A stretch of 64,000 nt of DNA from Nectonema munidae (lineage: Eukaryota; Nematomorpha; Nectonematoida; Nectonematidae): NCBI GenBank assembly GCA_030549495.1, contig JAUIRK010000889.1:1363501-1427500 (forward strand), written 5' to 3'. The first letter of the stretch is position 1. Every line of letters begins with the position of its first letter. The notes under the pieces are model-generated. The model made no database searches, had not been told where the DNA came from, and worked only from the letters and a program-made list of their open reading frames with translations. Below are positions 37,101-48,607 of the stretch, piece by piece. The translations under genes and the position numbers were made by a program.

Positions 37101-39413
37101 ATCTTCTCCCTGATTGCCGCCAATGTCAATCACGAGACTTGATTCATTTATCAGTTCCTTTACAATTTCAAATCTTAAGTAAATATATCTGCTGTATTCA
37201 GCGCCTCCAAGGGAACTTGTTTAAAACGGTACAACATTCTCATGGGAGCCTATTCTTTGACGACGAGATGGATGAAACTAGTCTGCTTTAAATATATAAA
37301 ATTCTATTGAAAAAGCAGACGATTAGTCTTAAAAATTCCGGTGCTCAAAGCTTATGCACTCTTTGCAAGATTATTTTAAAGTAATTAAAAAACGAAATTA
37401 TGACGTGATCGCTAAACTTCAAAAATCCTCCAAACACCCTAATCTACTTCTAATAACGTGTTTGTGTTTCGAGTTGAATGCACTAACAAACACTCAAATG
37501 GTTCTTAAGTCATAGGACCTCTGTAGCTCTCACCTTCGCTTACGATGTGCCACCAGGACCTCCTCTCATAGGCCCTTTAGCGCTACCGTTGTTCGAATGC
37601 AAATACAATTTCAAATACAATTCACGAAATTTGAAGGGAAATAATTCAGCCAATTTTTTATATTGACTTTTTTGGAAACGGGAGAGGAGTCGTTTTACGC
37701 CCCTCAGCACTAATAGGAATTATGATCATATTGATTGACAGGTTTAATTGATTTTTTGATAAGTTCAATAACTTTGTTAGAAGATAAGTAATCTTATCAG
37801 ATTCGCATTCAATAATTTATTTGGGTTATGAATTAATAAAAATATTAGACTGTTTAGCAAAAAATAGAGGAGGGGGGGGGGGGCGGTGAACCCCTCCCCC
37901 TCACCACTGAGGAATCAGAAAATAGCTCGTCAGGAAAAAAATATGTTAATGAATATTGGTCAAAATTGTCCCTAGTCCGTCAACGGTGTTAGTAAAAAAG
38001 CGTCTGTCAAGCGAGGGTAGTAGACGATTTTCATCTCTTGGTACATTGGAGTCGCACTGCTCCTCATAGTGTTAATTATTATTTTAAGTTTTTTTCTCTT
38101 GATTTCTGATCTGTAAAATATAAATATTTTCTTATATCAAAACGATCTGGAAATTTCAGATTCATTCGACAAGGAAATTATTAGCGAATTGAATAAACTC
38201 AAGATAATTAGGATTTGGTTAATCAAGGTTCTATCATTTCCATTACATAGAAACGAGTCCTTACATACTTTTTCTATCGATTACCCCTAAAATGATAATT
38301 TAAGGCAATTTTTAACCTTAGTCTCGCACTCTCCCTTGAAGGTATAGTTAAAAGTAGTCTGATTTATTAGTAAGAAAAATAAAAAAAAAATACTAAACAA
38401 AAATTATTAAACTTGCCAAAGTAGCTCTTAGAAATAAGAAGCAAAGTTATTTCAAAACAGACGTAAAAGCACAATCAACCCAATACATCGATATAAGCTA
38501 AAATATAAGCAATTTTTTCATACGATACAATTGAAAAGTTTCAATCAGGTAAACTGTCATTAAGAAAAATTTTTTTGTATGATAAATGTAATAGAAATAT
38601 TATATTTAGTTCATGGACATTCACTAATTTTTCCACTCAAACAGCTCTCATTAACCCGTTGACGACCAGAATAATCAGACGAACCCATCGTCTGATTGAT
38701 CTGGTCGTTAATCGGTTAATGCGTTTATGAGAAAGATCAGATAAAATAAATTAATTAAAATTTTATTCTGAAAAGTTTTTCTGAAGTGATGAATGCAAGC
38801 GTAGTTTTGAAAGTTGACGGAACATTTGTTAATTTTGATTTTAATTAACTGTTGAACTGGCATGTCGAAATCCAATTAAAGAAGAATCTCAAAATCACAA
38901 AGGAAGATTTATGATATGCACTTCTCTTTTTGTTCTCACGCTATATATCATTTGTAATTGTGAGCAAATAAATGCTTACTTGTAAAAAATAATCTTTCCA
39001 ATAATCTCATATTTCAAGCTATTGTAATATGTAGTATTTTAAAATATGTTAGGTAATTATGGAGAAAATAATAATAAAGCATGGAATCTATATGAGGCAT
39101 GATGGTTGCTAAGCAAGTTCCTTAATTTTTGATCGATGCGCGAAAAAGTGTAGTGATACGCTAGTTCATATGTGTGCATACCCATGTTTTACCTTTGGAA
39201 TGGATTCTTCCAAAATTTTCTGCCTTCCACCTTCTCCTTTTCAGCGTCTTTGACGCAGTTCGTCATCTCCAATTTTTCGCGTATTTCCATTTTCCGAAAT
39301 AAGATGTCCAAATCCAAATCCCTGGATTCATCTGAGCTGTGAATGATTTGAGATGCTTCGCGAAAGAGCGTGAAAATGTGAAGAAAGTGCAAAAGGATCG
39401 GTTTATTACGCAT
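31106..39413 (-). CDS. FkbM-family SAM-dependent methyltransferase, five exons
   Basis: Exons are 39193-39413, 36970-37188, 34174-34424, 33275-33448 and 31106-31266, 1026 bases in all, exactly 342 codons from ATG to TAA. Every junction keeps frame. Residues 1-20 hold a hydrophobic stretch (PILLHFLHIFTLF) that may anchor the protein in the secretory pathway. Residues 74-101 read RYIYLRFEIVKEL then VIDIGGNQG, the SAM-binding motif; residues 207-217 (DLININCEGCE) match the FkbM D-L-x-x-x-x-E-G motif; residues 254-279 carry the RYCTLQTILKKTH and PYTWELW blocks typical of invertebrate FkbM-like proteins. The last exon is acidic (EEIKEEEE) and has no known role. Known family members O-methylate sugars or other small substrates; the substrate here cannot be told. 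Splice donors are AAAG/GTAAAA, GGGAG/GTATTT, ATAA/GTAAGG and ACTT/GTAAAA. Exon 4 can also be read to a stop at 33261, giving a possible shorter isoform. Introns hold a SINE, a 735-bp TIR element, MITEs and a tRNA-like module. No breaks were seen, so it looks functional. Confidence 0.84.
31681..31827 (-). mobile_element. tRNA-derived SINE, copy 3
   Basis: Reverse-oriented copy: GGTAAAGGTACC at its 3' end, box B as GGGATCGAACCC, head ending CTACTCACGCCCC. It lies in the last intron of the methyltransferase gene. Confidence 0.85.
32279..33013. mobile_element. 735-bp TIR element with ~112-bp internal tandem repeats
   Basis: Left end CAGACTAAACACCCCAAAAC and right end GTTTTGGGGTGTTTAGTCTG are inverted repeats that extend, diverged, for about 90 bp. 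ATAACTCA (8 bp) flanks both sides (32271-32278, 33014-33021). The interior is five to six units built on AAATAATTCTAAAGCACTAC and GGGTTAGATAAAAAAA; two are nearly identical. The superfamily is not clear (8-bp duplication allows hAT, P or Mutator-like). It lies in the last intron of the methyltransferase gene. Confidence 0.72.
34817..34947. mobile_element. piggyBac-type MITE (CAGACGA family)
   Basis: TTAACCCTTT opens it and AAAGGGTTA closes it; the interior has CAGACGATAT, AGCAGAAGATTTATATACAA and AGCAGACGA like the copy at 119-249. It lies in intron 2 of the methyltransferase gene. Confidence 0.72.
35494..35628. mobile_element. MITE with GTCATTCACAATTG ends
   Basis: Inverted ends GGTCATTCACAATTGATGTC and GACGTCAATTGTGAATGAC, 18-20 bp, around a G-rich centre. 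The target duplication is unclear. A diverged relative is at 59165-59280. Confidence 0.7.
35950..36022 (+). tRNA. tRNA-like sequence, probable pseudogene or SINE head
   Basis: GAGCC at the start pairs with GGCTTC at the end. An A-box-like TGGTTGTTAGG and a good T arm GGGGTTTGATCCCC are present. The anticodon arm (TCAGC-TTAACA-GTTGA) has a six-base loop and the D arm is poor, so it is unlikely to be a working tRNA. The ~100 bp after it end in a CCAACCAAACCAACC run, as a SINE body might. Confidence 0.35.
37612..37722 (-). repeat. Terminal fragment of the R1/R2 element family
   Basis: CGAAATTTGAAGGGA through CAGCACTAATAGG matches the last 110 bp of R2 in the same orientation. The remainder of the element is missing; 37.73-37.90 kb continues with TTGATTGACAGGTTTAATTG, another internal motif of the family. 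Confidence 0.6.
38655..38715. mobile_element. 61-bp hairpin MITE between TTAA sites
   Basis: TTAA flanks a nearly perfect palindrome: CCCGTTGACGACCAGA on one side, TCTGGTCGTTAATCGG on the other, with TCAGACGA/TCGTCTGA inside and a five-base loop. It shares the CAGACGA motif with the larger MITEs and may be their minimal form. Confidence 0.65.
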
Positions 39414-41286
39414 TCTGAGTTTTCGAATGGAAGATTTTTCTTTTTGCTTTTTGCTTTTCCACTTGCGCTACATGAATGAAAACCAAAACTTATATTTTTG
39501 CATCAATATTTGTTAAGAATAAAGACAAAAAAATTTTTATTACACAATAAAGTTTATCCAAGTACGCTTCTCACTGGCTGGAATATTGGGGCAAGTTTAA
39601 CTTTTGAAAAAATTCTAATTATTTCATCTTCTAAAATTTTATGTTCAACTCGAACATGTTTTAAAGTCTAAATTAGTGCTTCCAAAAATTTTCCAAAACT
39701 TGAGAAAAATTTAATCCAAAGCCACATATTTTAAATGTGCGCTTAAAAAAGTTATTTTTGAAAGAAACTTGGATTAATTTATACTATCATATAAAAATAT
39801 TTTGTAGAAAAAATGTACTCAAAACCGTTTTCATAGGGGAAATGGAATAGTATACAAATGTTACAGATAAAAAATTTTCTTGAGAAAAAGAACTTAAAAT
39901 AAAATGCATCAAAATATAGATATTAAAAATCATATCTTCTTTTAAAAAAGAACTTTCTAAAAAAAGTAAAGCAACGGACATAATACATAATTGAACTAAA
40001 AATTTACTGATGTTAAAAGTCAGTTAAAACACAGAAAACATCAAAATGTTTAAGAGATGAAAAGTTGTATAAAAATATATTTTTAGTTAAAAAATTTTTT
40101 ATCATATCTGTCGCCTTTTTCTCTAGAATCGAGAAGATGCAAACCTTTAAATTTCGCTGAATGGATGAGAACACTCGAGACATAAACTCAAATTGAAATG
40201 GCAACTCAGAAGTAAAGAGACAATTGATAAAGATCTTACGTAAGGAAGCGGATCAGGGAAAGGATGTAGTGTGAGAAAAATGTTACAGTTGTGATGGTGA
40301 TGTTTTCATTCCAAGTGTTGCGCTTCAAATAAGCTGTTCCTGACTTTGCGCTGACCTAATCCTCTATGCAGAGGGATAATTAAGGAGATGAATACCTCAT
40401 TCCCTCTTCTTTCCATTGAGATAAGTTGAGTGTGGAAATGCTATAACAAAACGTTATCACCTTTGGTGCGCTTTCGCAGTTTGTGTGTCAGAATTTGACA
40501 TAAATAAAGAGGATTCATAAAAAAAATGCATGTATTGAAATGGCATATCTGTCTGTCTGTTCACACATCCATTTTCCTTCGAAAACTTAATTAAATTGAT
40601 AGAAAGTGTGTATTAATTTCTATATCTTATGCACTTTGTATATTTCTGTGGAATGCACGTCAAATATGAATATTAGCACACTTGAGAACTAAGGGAAAAG
40701 ATTAGTCACAGTAATACACTTTATTTCTACGTGAAAAATAGTTGTCACACATCTCTTTCAAATTAACTAATTTGATCGAAGAAAGTATGCTGTTATATTA
40801 AATTTCTTCCGATGTTAGGAGTATAAGAGAATTAAAATGGCGAACTTTTGACATAAATTAGCTCCAATTATCTCTTTATATATTTGGTCTTTGCTAATTC
40901 GTTCGAAGAAAAGTCATGAAAGCAATTAAGAGAAATCTGTTAAGATGAAATTGATAAGTGAAGCAAATTGAAATGTGACAGACATACAATTGCGTTTTTT
41001 AAAAAAATAATTATAGAACTTTGCTCCGATAAATTCAAAATTTCGCAATGCATCAAAATTTTGTGAATAAGGTATTTGCAATAGCGCATTGAAAATACGA
41101 AATAAATTACAAGTGGAGGAAAAATAAGCTTTGAATCACATGCATTTGTAAAAAAAATGTTTTTTTATGGTGTCCATAAAAAAACTTAAATAGTAAGTGA
41201 CCTTGAACAAAAAGTGGTAGTAATTAGTTGGATAGCCGGTTAATAGGAGTAGCATTTGCTTCAAATGTTGTCATCGCATACATGCA
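39414..41286. other. Upstream region of the methyltransferase gene
   Basis: 40.22-40.50 kb is more GC-balanced than its surroundings and could hold the promoter or a 5' exon. CTGTCTGTCTG at 40.55 kb is a short simple repeat. Nothing further recognised. Confidence 0.3.
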
Positions 41287-41355
41287 GCTGTGATTTAACG
41301 GTCAAGGCGTTGGATAGCGATTACCACCCTCATCCCTGAGCTTCACTTCCATTCA
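41287..41355 (+). tRNA. tRNA-like module, probable SINE head
   Basis: TTAACGGTCAAGGCGTTGGAT looks like a tRNA D arm with box A, trimmed here to its core GGTCAAGGCGTTGG. Box B (GAGCTTCACTTCC) is weak. A ~90-bp body ending TTGGCTTGTTTGG follows, reminiscent of the sequence after the 35.95-kb module. Confidence 0.28.
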
Positions 41356-41764
41356 TAGAACTGGGAATAGGAAACTTCATCCAGCTGATAAAACCCATAA
41401 GGTAAAAACCGGTCTTGGATTGGCTTGTTTGGTTTTCAACGTAAATCAAATTTCTTAACTACACTCAATCATCGTATAACATATATATATCCGTGAACGG
41501 ACTTTTTGCCAAGCGATATTTGACCGAGCGACATTTAGCCAAATGAACATTTTACCGAAAACATATATACAATTTGACATTTTTTGTAGACGTTGTTTCA
41601 CTTCCAGTAAGTTTGCATGCTTGTGCTCTATACAAATCTGATATTTTGATGATATAACACGACTGATTACAAATTTATTGCGTAATTTTCGTTTTTTTAA
41701 TTATTCATCACTTCTATGCACGAATTATCTGATGAATAATTGTGTATACTATAAGTTCAGGAGG

Positions 41765-42215
41765 CACACCCAGGGGGGGGGGGGGCGAGGGGAGCCATTT
41801 CCCCCAATGTTATTTCCAGGGGGGGGGCGAAAAAGTCTTTTGCCCGTCTCCAATAATTTACAATTTTCTAAATTATATATCTTTTTATAGCATTTATTAG
41901 ACTTGTTTGTCTTCTGAGTAGATTTTCGATATTACTTTTCAAGATATAATATCTTCTTTTTTTCTCCCATTAACGTCCACTTCTTTGTTATAGCAATGCA
42001 CATTTGAGCTATATTTAATCAGAGGCAGTAATGTAGCCACGTTTAAATGCAATTCAATGCATTATTGGGCGAGGCGAATATTTTTTATAACGCATAACTA
42101 TATAAGAATTCTATAACTTAACGCTTAAAATGTTTATCCCTATTAAATACTGTAGCCAAGCCATTCCAGGCCCCATTAAAATCAGTTTTGCCCCCTCCCC
42201 CGTACTTGAAGTGGA
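41765..42215. repeat. hAT-like dispersed repeat, copy 2
   Basis: A 13-base G run, then a body with TTAGACTTGTTTGTCTTC and GCACATTTGAGCTATATTTAAT that matches 1.62-1.85 kb. It ends near CCCTCCCCCGTACTTG. Short imperfect CATCC/GGATG ends suggest a hAT deletion derivative. Confidence 0.42.
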
Positions 42216-43387
42216 TGCCGGGGCTAATTTAAACAATCAAGTCTTTTACTCTGGAAATCAAATATATGGCATCTTTGTCCTTAGATATTCGTTTTATAGG
42301 GATTGGAATAGCCAATTTATATAAATCTAAAGTTTGTAGAATATTTCCTCCAAAACTTTCAAAACTTCAATTTCTATTTAAAATGGCCAAATTTAAATTC
42401 ACGGCTACCTACGTGTCAATTCATAGACCCATATCCTAAATAAATTTTCAAACAATTTACTTTACTGACTGAATATATGTGTAGGTAGAATATGAAGATT
42501 ATATAAGATTATTCTTTGTTTTTCCGTGTTACTAATCAAGCTTGGTAAAATTTCATTGCTAAAAATTTTAAAATTGAATTTTAAGCAACAATGCATTTCA
42601 GTACAGAGTAATGTTGCTGTTGTTGTTGTTAGCCCCTAGATTATACTATCTCTATATGAGTATAATCTGTCAGTTCAAAACAAAGTTTTGTTTAAACTGA
42701 GAAAGTATTTCCATAAAAGCAAGTACTCTCAGGGAAAAGTAGTAGAGAGTAATCACTCCACCTAACCCATTCATTTGTTGATCATTAGTGAGATGAGAGG
42801 CTGAGAAATATCTTTTAGCTCCTAATGAATATTGCAACCGAGTATGCGGTTGTAGAGTAATCTGATGTCGGATAAATAAGCTCTGACTTTATTGCCAATG
42901 AGTCCTTTAATACAATCCCTTTTACATGGTCTTTAGGAACACAAAGACATTTTTAACCTTCGAACAGCAAATATAAAATCGGCTCTACCAAAAATTCAGC
43001 TCCCTAAAGATTTACAATAGAGAACATTTTTAGAGCCATGGTATAAAATCTTCACTTGGTTAGAGTATAGCATATCTAATAGACTATACAGATAGATTAT
43101 GACGATCCGTTTCAATAACTGATAAATGGCAATAAGGAGGGATAAAGACTTAATAACATTTGATAAGTAGTGATCTATCATATATGAATGATTTTCCTCC
43201 CTTGTTGAGCTTGAAGAGTTGTTCACAAAACTTAAAAATTATCTAAAAATTTTCGGCATGCTAACTACTATTTTTTAATAGCTCAGGGTTTCATTAAAAA
43301 AAATAAATCAACATATATGCTACTGTACTAAAAAATCGACACAATTGTTTATTCAAAAATTGTCTGAACAATCAAAATCTCAATGGG
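42216..43387. other. Intergenic sequence with a (GTT)n-tailed repeat
   Basis: GTTGCTGTTGTTGTTGTTAG at 42.61 kb looks like the tail of a retroposed element whose body (AGATTATACTATCTC onward) I cannot name. Otherwise AT-rich and featureless. Confidence 0.3.
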
Positions 43388-44090
43388 ATGGCAGGGCTGT
43401 AGCCAGAAATGGAAAGTTGGGGGCACAAGAGGGAGTTGAGGGGGCCTGAATATTTTGATTTAAAATTGGGCAATTTAATGCTTTTAAAAATAAGTAATGA
43501 ATAAATAAAACAATTATTTATAGAAAAAAACGTATCTCATTTTGGAAAAACAATTCATGCTCTCTCAAAAAAGTTGAATTCTTCTTGTTTTGTTAGAACA
43601 TTTCTTGACCAATTCATCAGTATCAATATTTTTTTGTATATGAATCTAAATATTACAGCGGAATCAAGTTTTTTTCTCTCTCGTGCATCATAGAAGTTCT
43701 TTGACTTGTCAAAACACTTTTCAAGCATGAAAATGATCTTTCACACGATGCTATACTTACTTATTCTGATAGTAAGAGCACCTTAAAATATAAATGCAAA
43801 AGGGAAAATTTATTGAAGGAAATTAAACTAATTACGTGAAATTTTTCCTACCAATATATAAATTGAAGACTTTTTTTAATGCTTCTTTTTAAATTCTTGT
43901 GTTTATTTTGTTCAAAACTATTGATAACATAGTTTTTGGCTACCATAATCTGACTTTTAAAATATTCGTCATATTCAATATTAAAATATTCGCCAAGCTC
44001 TTCCATTCTTTTTTTATCTGAAAATTTTTCGTTCGCAAGCCAAAGACTTTCAATACATTTTGCCACGGTATTTTTAGCCATATTTGTAAA
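43388..44090 (-). pseudogene. hAT element fragment with C-terminal transposase region
   Basis: The 43388 end reads CAGGGCTGTAGCCAG, a hAT terminus. On the minus strand about 43.73-43.55 kb encodes CERSFSCLKSVLTSQRTSMM then HERKKNLI, matching the hAT C-terminal dimerisation block (CERSFSxLKxIKTxxRSxMxxERL), followed by a shifted frame ending in LVKKCSNK. A 77-residue open frame at 43848-44081 lies upstream and may be part of the same transposase, but I cannot place it. Dead by frameshift. Confidence 0.55.
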
Positions 44091-44199
44091 TAAATTTTAT
44101 TTATAACTTTAAATGTTAAGACAGTAAAATCTCCATATGCAGGCATTTCCACAGTGCGTACAGATCCCATATAAGCGGGCATAAAATTAATGCCTAAAA

Positions 44200-44345
44200 G
44201 GGCGTGAGTAGGGTTGGTTAGATGTTGGATTCGATAACTCAAGGTCTTGGGTTCGATCCCCCATCAAGCCTGCTTTCCTCATAGTTTGATACAAGCGGCA
44301 CAATTCTGCCTTCTCGATGAAAACACCCTATGGTACCTTTACCTT
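44200..44345 (+). mobile_element. tRNA-derived SINE, copy 4
   Basis: The best-preserved copy: GGGCGTGAGTAGGGTTGG head, box B GGGTTCGATCCCCC, body ATACAAGCGGCACAATTCTG, end GGTACCTTTACCTT. About 146 bp; no clear target duplication. Confidence 0.88.
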
Positions 44346-44520
44346 ATTGCTATTATGTATTGTACTAAAGCGGATAGATCCCTAATCCGATTTGCGGACA
44401 ATATTTTTTTAGCAAAGAAGTCTTTTTATACTCTCAAATGCGACTAATGACTAGATAATAACAAATTTAGTTGTTTTTAAAAAAAATTTTTTGATTTAAA
44501 ATTGTGCAACAAATTTTTAT

Positions 44521-44552
44521 GCCAGCTTTCGGACCTTCAGGTCTACAAGCTG
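44521..44552 (-). ncRNA. Hammerhead-like stem motif
   Basis: On the minus strand: CTTGTAGACCTGAAGGTCCG then AAAGCTGG. The stem II GACC/GGTC and GAAAGC resemble ribozyme ends of Penelope-like elements; the CUGAUGA core is not intact. Flanked by an inverted pair of AAATTTTTT/CAACAAATTTTT blocks. Confidence 0.25.
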
Positions 44553-44977
44553 CGTCAACTACAACAAAAGCAACAAATTTTTTATAATCAAAAAATTTTT
44601 TTATACTTTTTTTATCTAAGTATAAAAGTCTATATAAAAATGAAAGCTTTTTTGATTTTTTTTCATTTGTAAGTTCAAAATTTATTTATTTGATATTAAT
44701 AACAAAAATAAAAAAGTACGACTTTTTTGAGAAGAGAAGATTTGGAATTTTAAGTGAAAAGTCTTTATCAAATTTTCAGCAGAGTTATGTTTCTTAACTT
44801 TAATACTTAATTAATTAGTGTTTATATAGATTGAATAAATATTTAAATTTATTATTTAGGATTTTTTTGATTAAAACTATACTAACAAATTTTCAGTGTT
44901 GATTTTTATTTTGCTCAGAATTCAATTAAAAAGTGTTAAAATGTAAATTTTGCTGATATAATCAAGCTGTGATCAAA

Positions 44978-46260
44978 ATGTCAAAGTTAACAAGAAAAGA
45001 TTTAGTTTTAGCTGATAAAATCAAAGTTATTTTAGAACTAACTTTCTTCAATACTAAATCTGCTATCGTCATTAGCACAAGATTTTGGTGTTGGAAAGAC
45101 CTAAATTCAAAAAACAATAAAAGGCAAAGCCGAATGTATACAAGCCTATGAGAATAATGATAATTCTGATCGAAAATGACTTTGTACACGTTTGACCAGC
45201 GAAGATTAAGAAAGAAATGTGATATCTTAGTTTCAGACAGCCCGATCAAAAAACGTTTCTGTATCTGGACCACTTCTACAGGCCCATGCTCGAATTGCGG
45301 CTGAAAAATTTGGATTGACGGAATGGCTGGTTAACAAAGTTTCGTAAAAGACATAACATTACATTTTCTGCTATTAGTGTTGAACGAGGTGAAATATATA
45401 ATGATTGTTTAAATGAGTGGTTTTCTAAGCTGATCTTTCGTTCGCTTCCTGACAAATCTCTTGCATACAAGAGAGAGAAGTGTACTGGAATAAAAATACG
45501 TAAAGAACGTTTAACTGCTGCACTTTGTGTGAACCAACTTGGAGAATTTCAACGTGGTGTTGTTATTGGTAAAGCACGCAAACCACGTTGCTTTAAAAAC
45601 ATAAATGTTGAAAAATTGTCTATCAAATAGTACCATAATAAAAAAGCCTGGATGACAAGAATCGTCAGCGACAGTGAAAAACTTACGGACTTAGTGAAAA
45701 GTGTTAGTGTTTTAGATGCATGTTGTTGGATTCACGATTCTATGAAAGAAATTACGTCTTCGACTGTCATAAAATGCTTTGCAAAGAGTGTGGACTTTTA
45801 AATGTTGATGTTCGAGAAAATGCTTACGGAGATGAGAGTAACCTTGTAGAACTTCTTCATTTTTCCAGTGCCCATATTAATAATCCTATTACCAGCCCTT
45901 AAGAATACATCAAATCAGATGACCAATTAGATGACAATTAGGAACAGGAGTTGCTCAATAATATTGAGTTACCAACAAATACACTTTCAGAGACAGCAAA
46001 CAGTGATGATGAAATTGATATTGATGATGATGATGCCAACGATACTCTACCTACAGTGTATAGGTCCTACACCATCCAAACCAATCACATTTTCTGCAGC
46101 AATAAAACTTACAAAGCAGTTACGACATTTTTGTGCGAATAAAGATATTACGAATGGATATGAAATGTTGGGAAAACTGGAAGAGCAGATAAACTCAATT
46201 GCGATTCAATCAAAATCATCCAAACAAACATCCATTAAATCTTCTTTGCAGAAACAATAA
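44978..46260 (+). pseudogene. Tigger/pogo transposase, near full length
   Basis: The N-terminus MSKLTRKDLVLADKIKVIL and the following QDFGVGKTQIQKTIKGKAE are the CENP-B/psq-type helix-turn-helix. GPLLQA and AISVERGEIYNDCLNEWFSK match the second HTH. SLPDKSLAYKREKCTGIKIR, RLTAALCVNQLGEF and VIGKARKPRCFKN are the DDE_1 catalytic region, and SVLDACCWIHDSMKEITSST gives the late DDE block. The last frame ends PITFSAAIKLTKQLRHFCAN and a SKQTSIKSSLQKQ tail, as in Tigger proteins. Several frameshifts and stops divide it, so it is inactive. The candidate left terminus at about 44126, CAGTAAAATCTCCATATGC, resembles Tigger ends; if right, SINE copy 4 lies inside this element. Confidence 0.82.
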
Positions 46261-46427
46261 AGCTATTCATCTTTATGTATTTTTTGCTACCTATATTTTA
46301 TAAAAAAACAAATGCTGTTTTAAAAATAAATTGAAGAAAAAATTTCTATATACACATGTTTATGAGAAAAGTCAGAATCACTAAAATGTTAATGCTGGAG
46401 TAAAATTATTTCAAAGTTCTCTAAAAA

Positions 46428-46557
46428 GAGAACTAGTTAGGTACTGTGTTTCGATAACTCAAGGTCTTGGGTTCGATCACGCATCAAGCCAACTTTCTCA
46501 TAGTTAGCGGCGCAGTTGTGCTTTCTCGATGAAAACACCCAATGGTACCTTTACCTT
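46428..46557 (+). mobile_element. tRNA-derived SINE, copy 5
   Basis: Shortened copy: starts GAACTAGTTAG, box B GGGTTCGATCACG, deletion of GATACAA in the body, end GGTACCTTTACCTTT. Confidence 0.8.
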
Positions 46558-47092
46558 TCAAATGAGGTCCTTAGTAGATCCTTGAATAGGGAGATTCTAT
46601 ACCTATTTTCCATTTCTTCGATGGTCACGTCAATAACTTCATTAAAGAGACCAATAAAATTAGTCTTATTGTTGTTTTGCTCCATGGAAGACAATAAAAT
46701 ACTTCCTTTAATTTTTTAGGTGTTTTTTTATTCTTTTAGAAGTCTGGTTTTCGACAGACACATATTTTTCACACTTTTTTTTATCAATTCTGTAAAAGTA
46801 CTTTTATCATTTCTTAGATCCTTCACTTCCTTTATTTTTGAATTAACAAGCCTGAGTGTGGAATCAATATCACTTGCTATGGTCTTAAATATATATTTTA
46901 AATTTTTAAAAAAGTATATCATGAGTATTTGAGTATTTTAAAGTATCTTTGCATAAGTGTTAATAGGAAGTAAAATTTTAAGGAAAGCCTCAACTTATCT
47001 CTATTTTACATTTGAAAAAAAAATTGTTACAATTAAAAAAACTTTCAGCAAAAAATAAATAAAGTAATTATAAATAAAATATATATAAACTA

Positions 47093-47177
47093 GCCGGCCT
47101 CGTGGTCGTTTATCGCTTTGCTCGAAACATAGGATCATTGGTAGAGTGTTCGTAAATTAAGATCGAAACGACCACGG
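47093..47177. mobile_element. 85-bp ACTAGCCGG unit (Helitron 3'-end related)
   Basis: Opens ACTAGCCGGCCTCGTGGTCG and closes CGACCACGGGACCGTCTAGT, an imperfect ~20-bp inverted repeat. It matches one of the ~107-bp units in the Helitron-like elements at 54.3-58.9 kb. It stands alone here, without the Helitron 5' end. Confidence 0.6.
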
Positions 47178-47211
47178 GACCGTCTAGTTATAAATATAGT
47201 TGATAAAAAAC

Positions 47212-48201
47212 GGATCATATGAAGAACAACCACCCCAACAATTCTGGGTTGGCTATTATTCTGAAGAGAAATTTTTAGGGTGGCTATTCTTCAGTTGAGT
47301 TTTATATTTATTTAAACTTTGAAATGTGTATTGCATAATTAAATTCGAGCGTATACTAAACAAAGTGTTTTTAATCGGATTACACTGATACTAATTTCCT
47401 GAAAACATACTATATATAATCACTAGTATATATTTAATCTTATAACACTGTACAAATCTTGAAACAATATCAAGTTTGCAAAATATATTTTGAGAATAAT
47501 CCTATTAAACTTGGAGGACCTGGCTGCACAATATCTTGGAGGACCTGGCTGCTAAAAGTTTTTTCTCACAAACCAAAATATCATCGTGGAAGGGCTGCTG
47601 AAAAATAAATTTGGGTATTTGGTTTAGTTGATACTTCTTTTTCTCCTGGATTTGGATATATTGAAATCGTTCAAGATAGAAGTGCAAAGACATTACTTCC
47701 TGTAATTGATAAAGTGGTTCGAACTTGATCTGTTATACATAGTGATGAATGGCGAGCAAATGCTAATGAAAGATTAGGATTCGCACATATGACAGTAAAT
47801 CATACTTAATTTTGTAAATAAAGAAAATGGGGTCCACACTAAAAACATAGAATCATATTGGAATAAACAAAAAGCAAATATAAAAAAATGAACGGATGTA
47901 AATGAAATTTTCTAGAGTCTTATCTTCAAGAATTTTTGTGGCGAGAAAGATTTTCCAATAATGCTTTTTTTAGTTTATGTGAGCACATATCTCAACAATT
48001 TCCTGTATAAATGTAAATGTAAATTTTAATATTTTAGTTTTTACTAAATAAATTTTTTTAATTTTGTTTCAGTGGTATATTCTGTACAATATTTTTGGAA
48101 AACTATATGGGGTGGTGGTTCTTCAAAATGGTCATGCGGGGTGGTTGTTCTTCACTTGCTACTAAAATATTGTCTTGGGGTGTTTATTCTTCATGTGATC
48201 C
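47212..48201 (+). mobile_element. Merlin DNA transposon, 990 bp, decayed transposase
   Basis: Inverted ends GGATCATATGAAGAACAAC and the inverse of CTTCATGTGATCC; 9-bp duplication ATAAAAAAC on both sides (47203-47211, 48202-48210). The ISXO2-like transposase (47.55-48.0 kb) reads KYHRGRAAEK, WVFGLVDTS, FGYIEIVQDRSAKTLLPVID, VIHSDEWRANANERLGF, HMTVNHT and NNAFFSLCEHISQQF. The usual ExK/D triad region is partly recognisable, but several stops interrupt it and the N-terminal zinc ribbon is missing. Subterminal repeats of GGGTGGTTGTTCTTCA type are found at both ends. It lies in the left inverted arm beside the acidic gene. Confidence 0.85.
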
Positions 48202-48360
48202 ATAAAAAACCATTTTGATGTAAATAGCTATTTTAGATTTCTTTTTATTAACAAATTTGATTGACTTTCATCAAAAATAATACCTCTATTGAATTAACCC
48301 TTCTCCTTTTTGACAGGTTTTGATTGATTTTCAAACGAAATAAACACCAGAAAATGTCAA
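48202..48360. repeat. Left inverted arm beside the acidic gene
   Basis: Together with 47118-47211 it is the inverse of 50868-51100: shared blocks ATTTTGATG, GATTGATTTTCA, ATTGAATTAACC and TTTGACAGGTTTTGATTGA occur in the same order. The Merlin divides this arm. The GATTGATTTTCATCAAAAA block is also the unit motif of the R1/R2 elements. Confidence 0.7.
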
Positions 48361-48607
48361 GCTTATTTTTTTGAAAATAAATCAAAAACAGTCATAAAGC
48401 TACGGTAAACTGCATACGCTAAACATGGCCGTTTTTATCCCTTCATTTTACATGTGTATTTAAGAGAATGTGATTTTTTGCTTATTATTCCACGCCTACT
48501 TGTAGGTATGCGTATGTATGCCTTTTAATTGACTTTATCTGGAATACAGGTCCCCCCATATTGGTATTATCCGCTCAAAGGCGGGGGTATCATGTGAGCC
48601 AGAAATC

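Noticed and set aside
36752-37129. 125-residue minus-strand frame overlapping exon 2 of the methyltransferase
   Set aside because: It is a different frame from the one giving VIDIGGNQG, and it reads through the splice donor.
41500-41570. Repeated phrases GCCAAGCGATATTTGACC and GCGACATTTAGCC
   Set aside because: A short degenerate tandem phrase, too few units to call an element.
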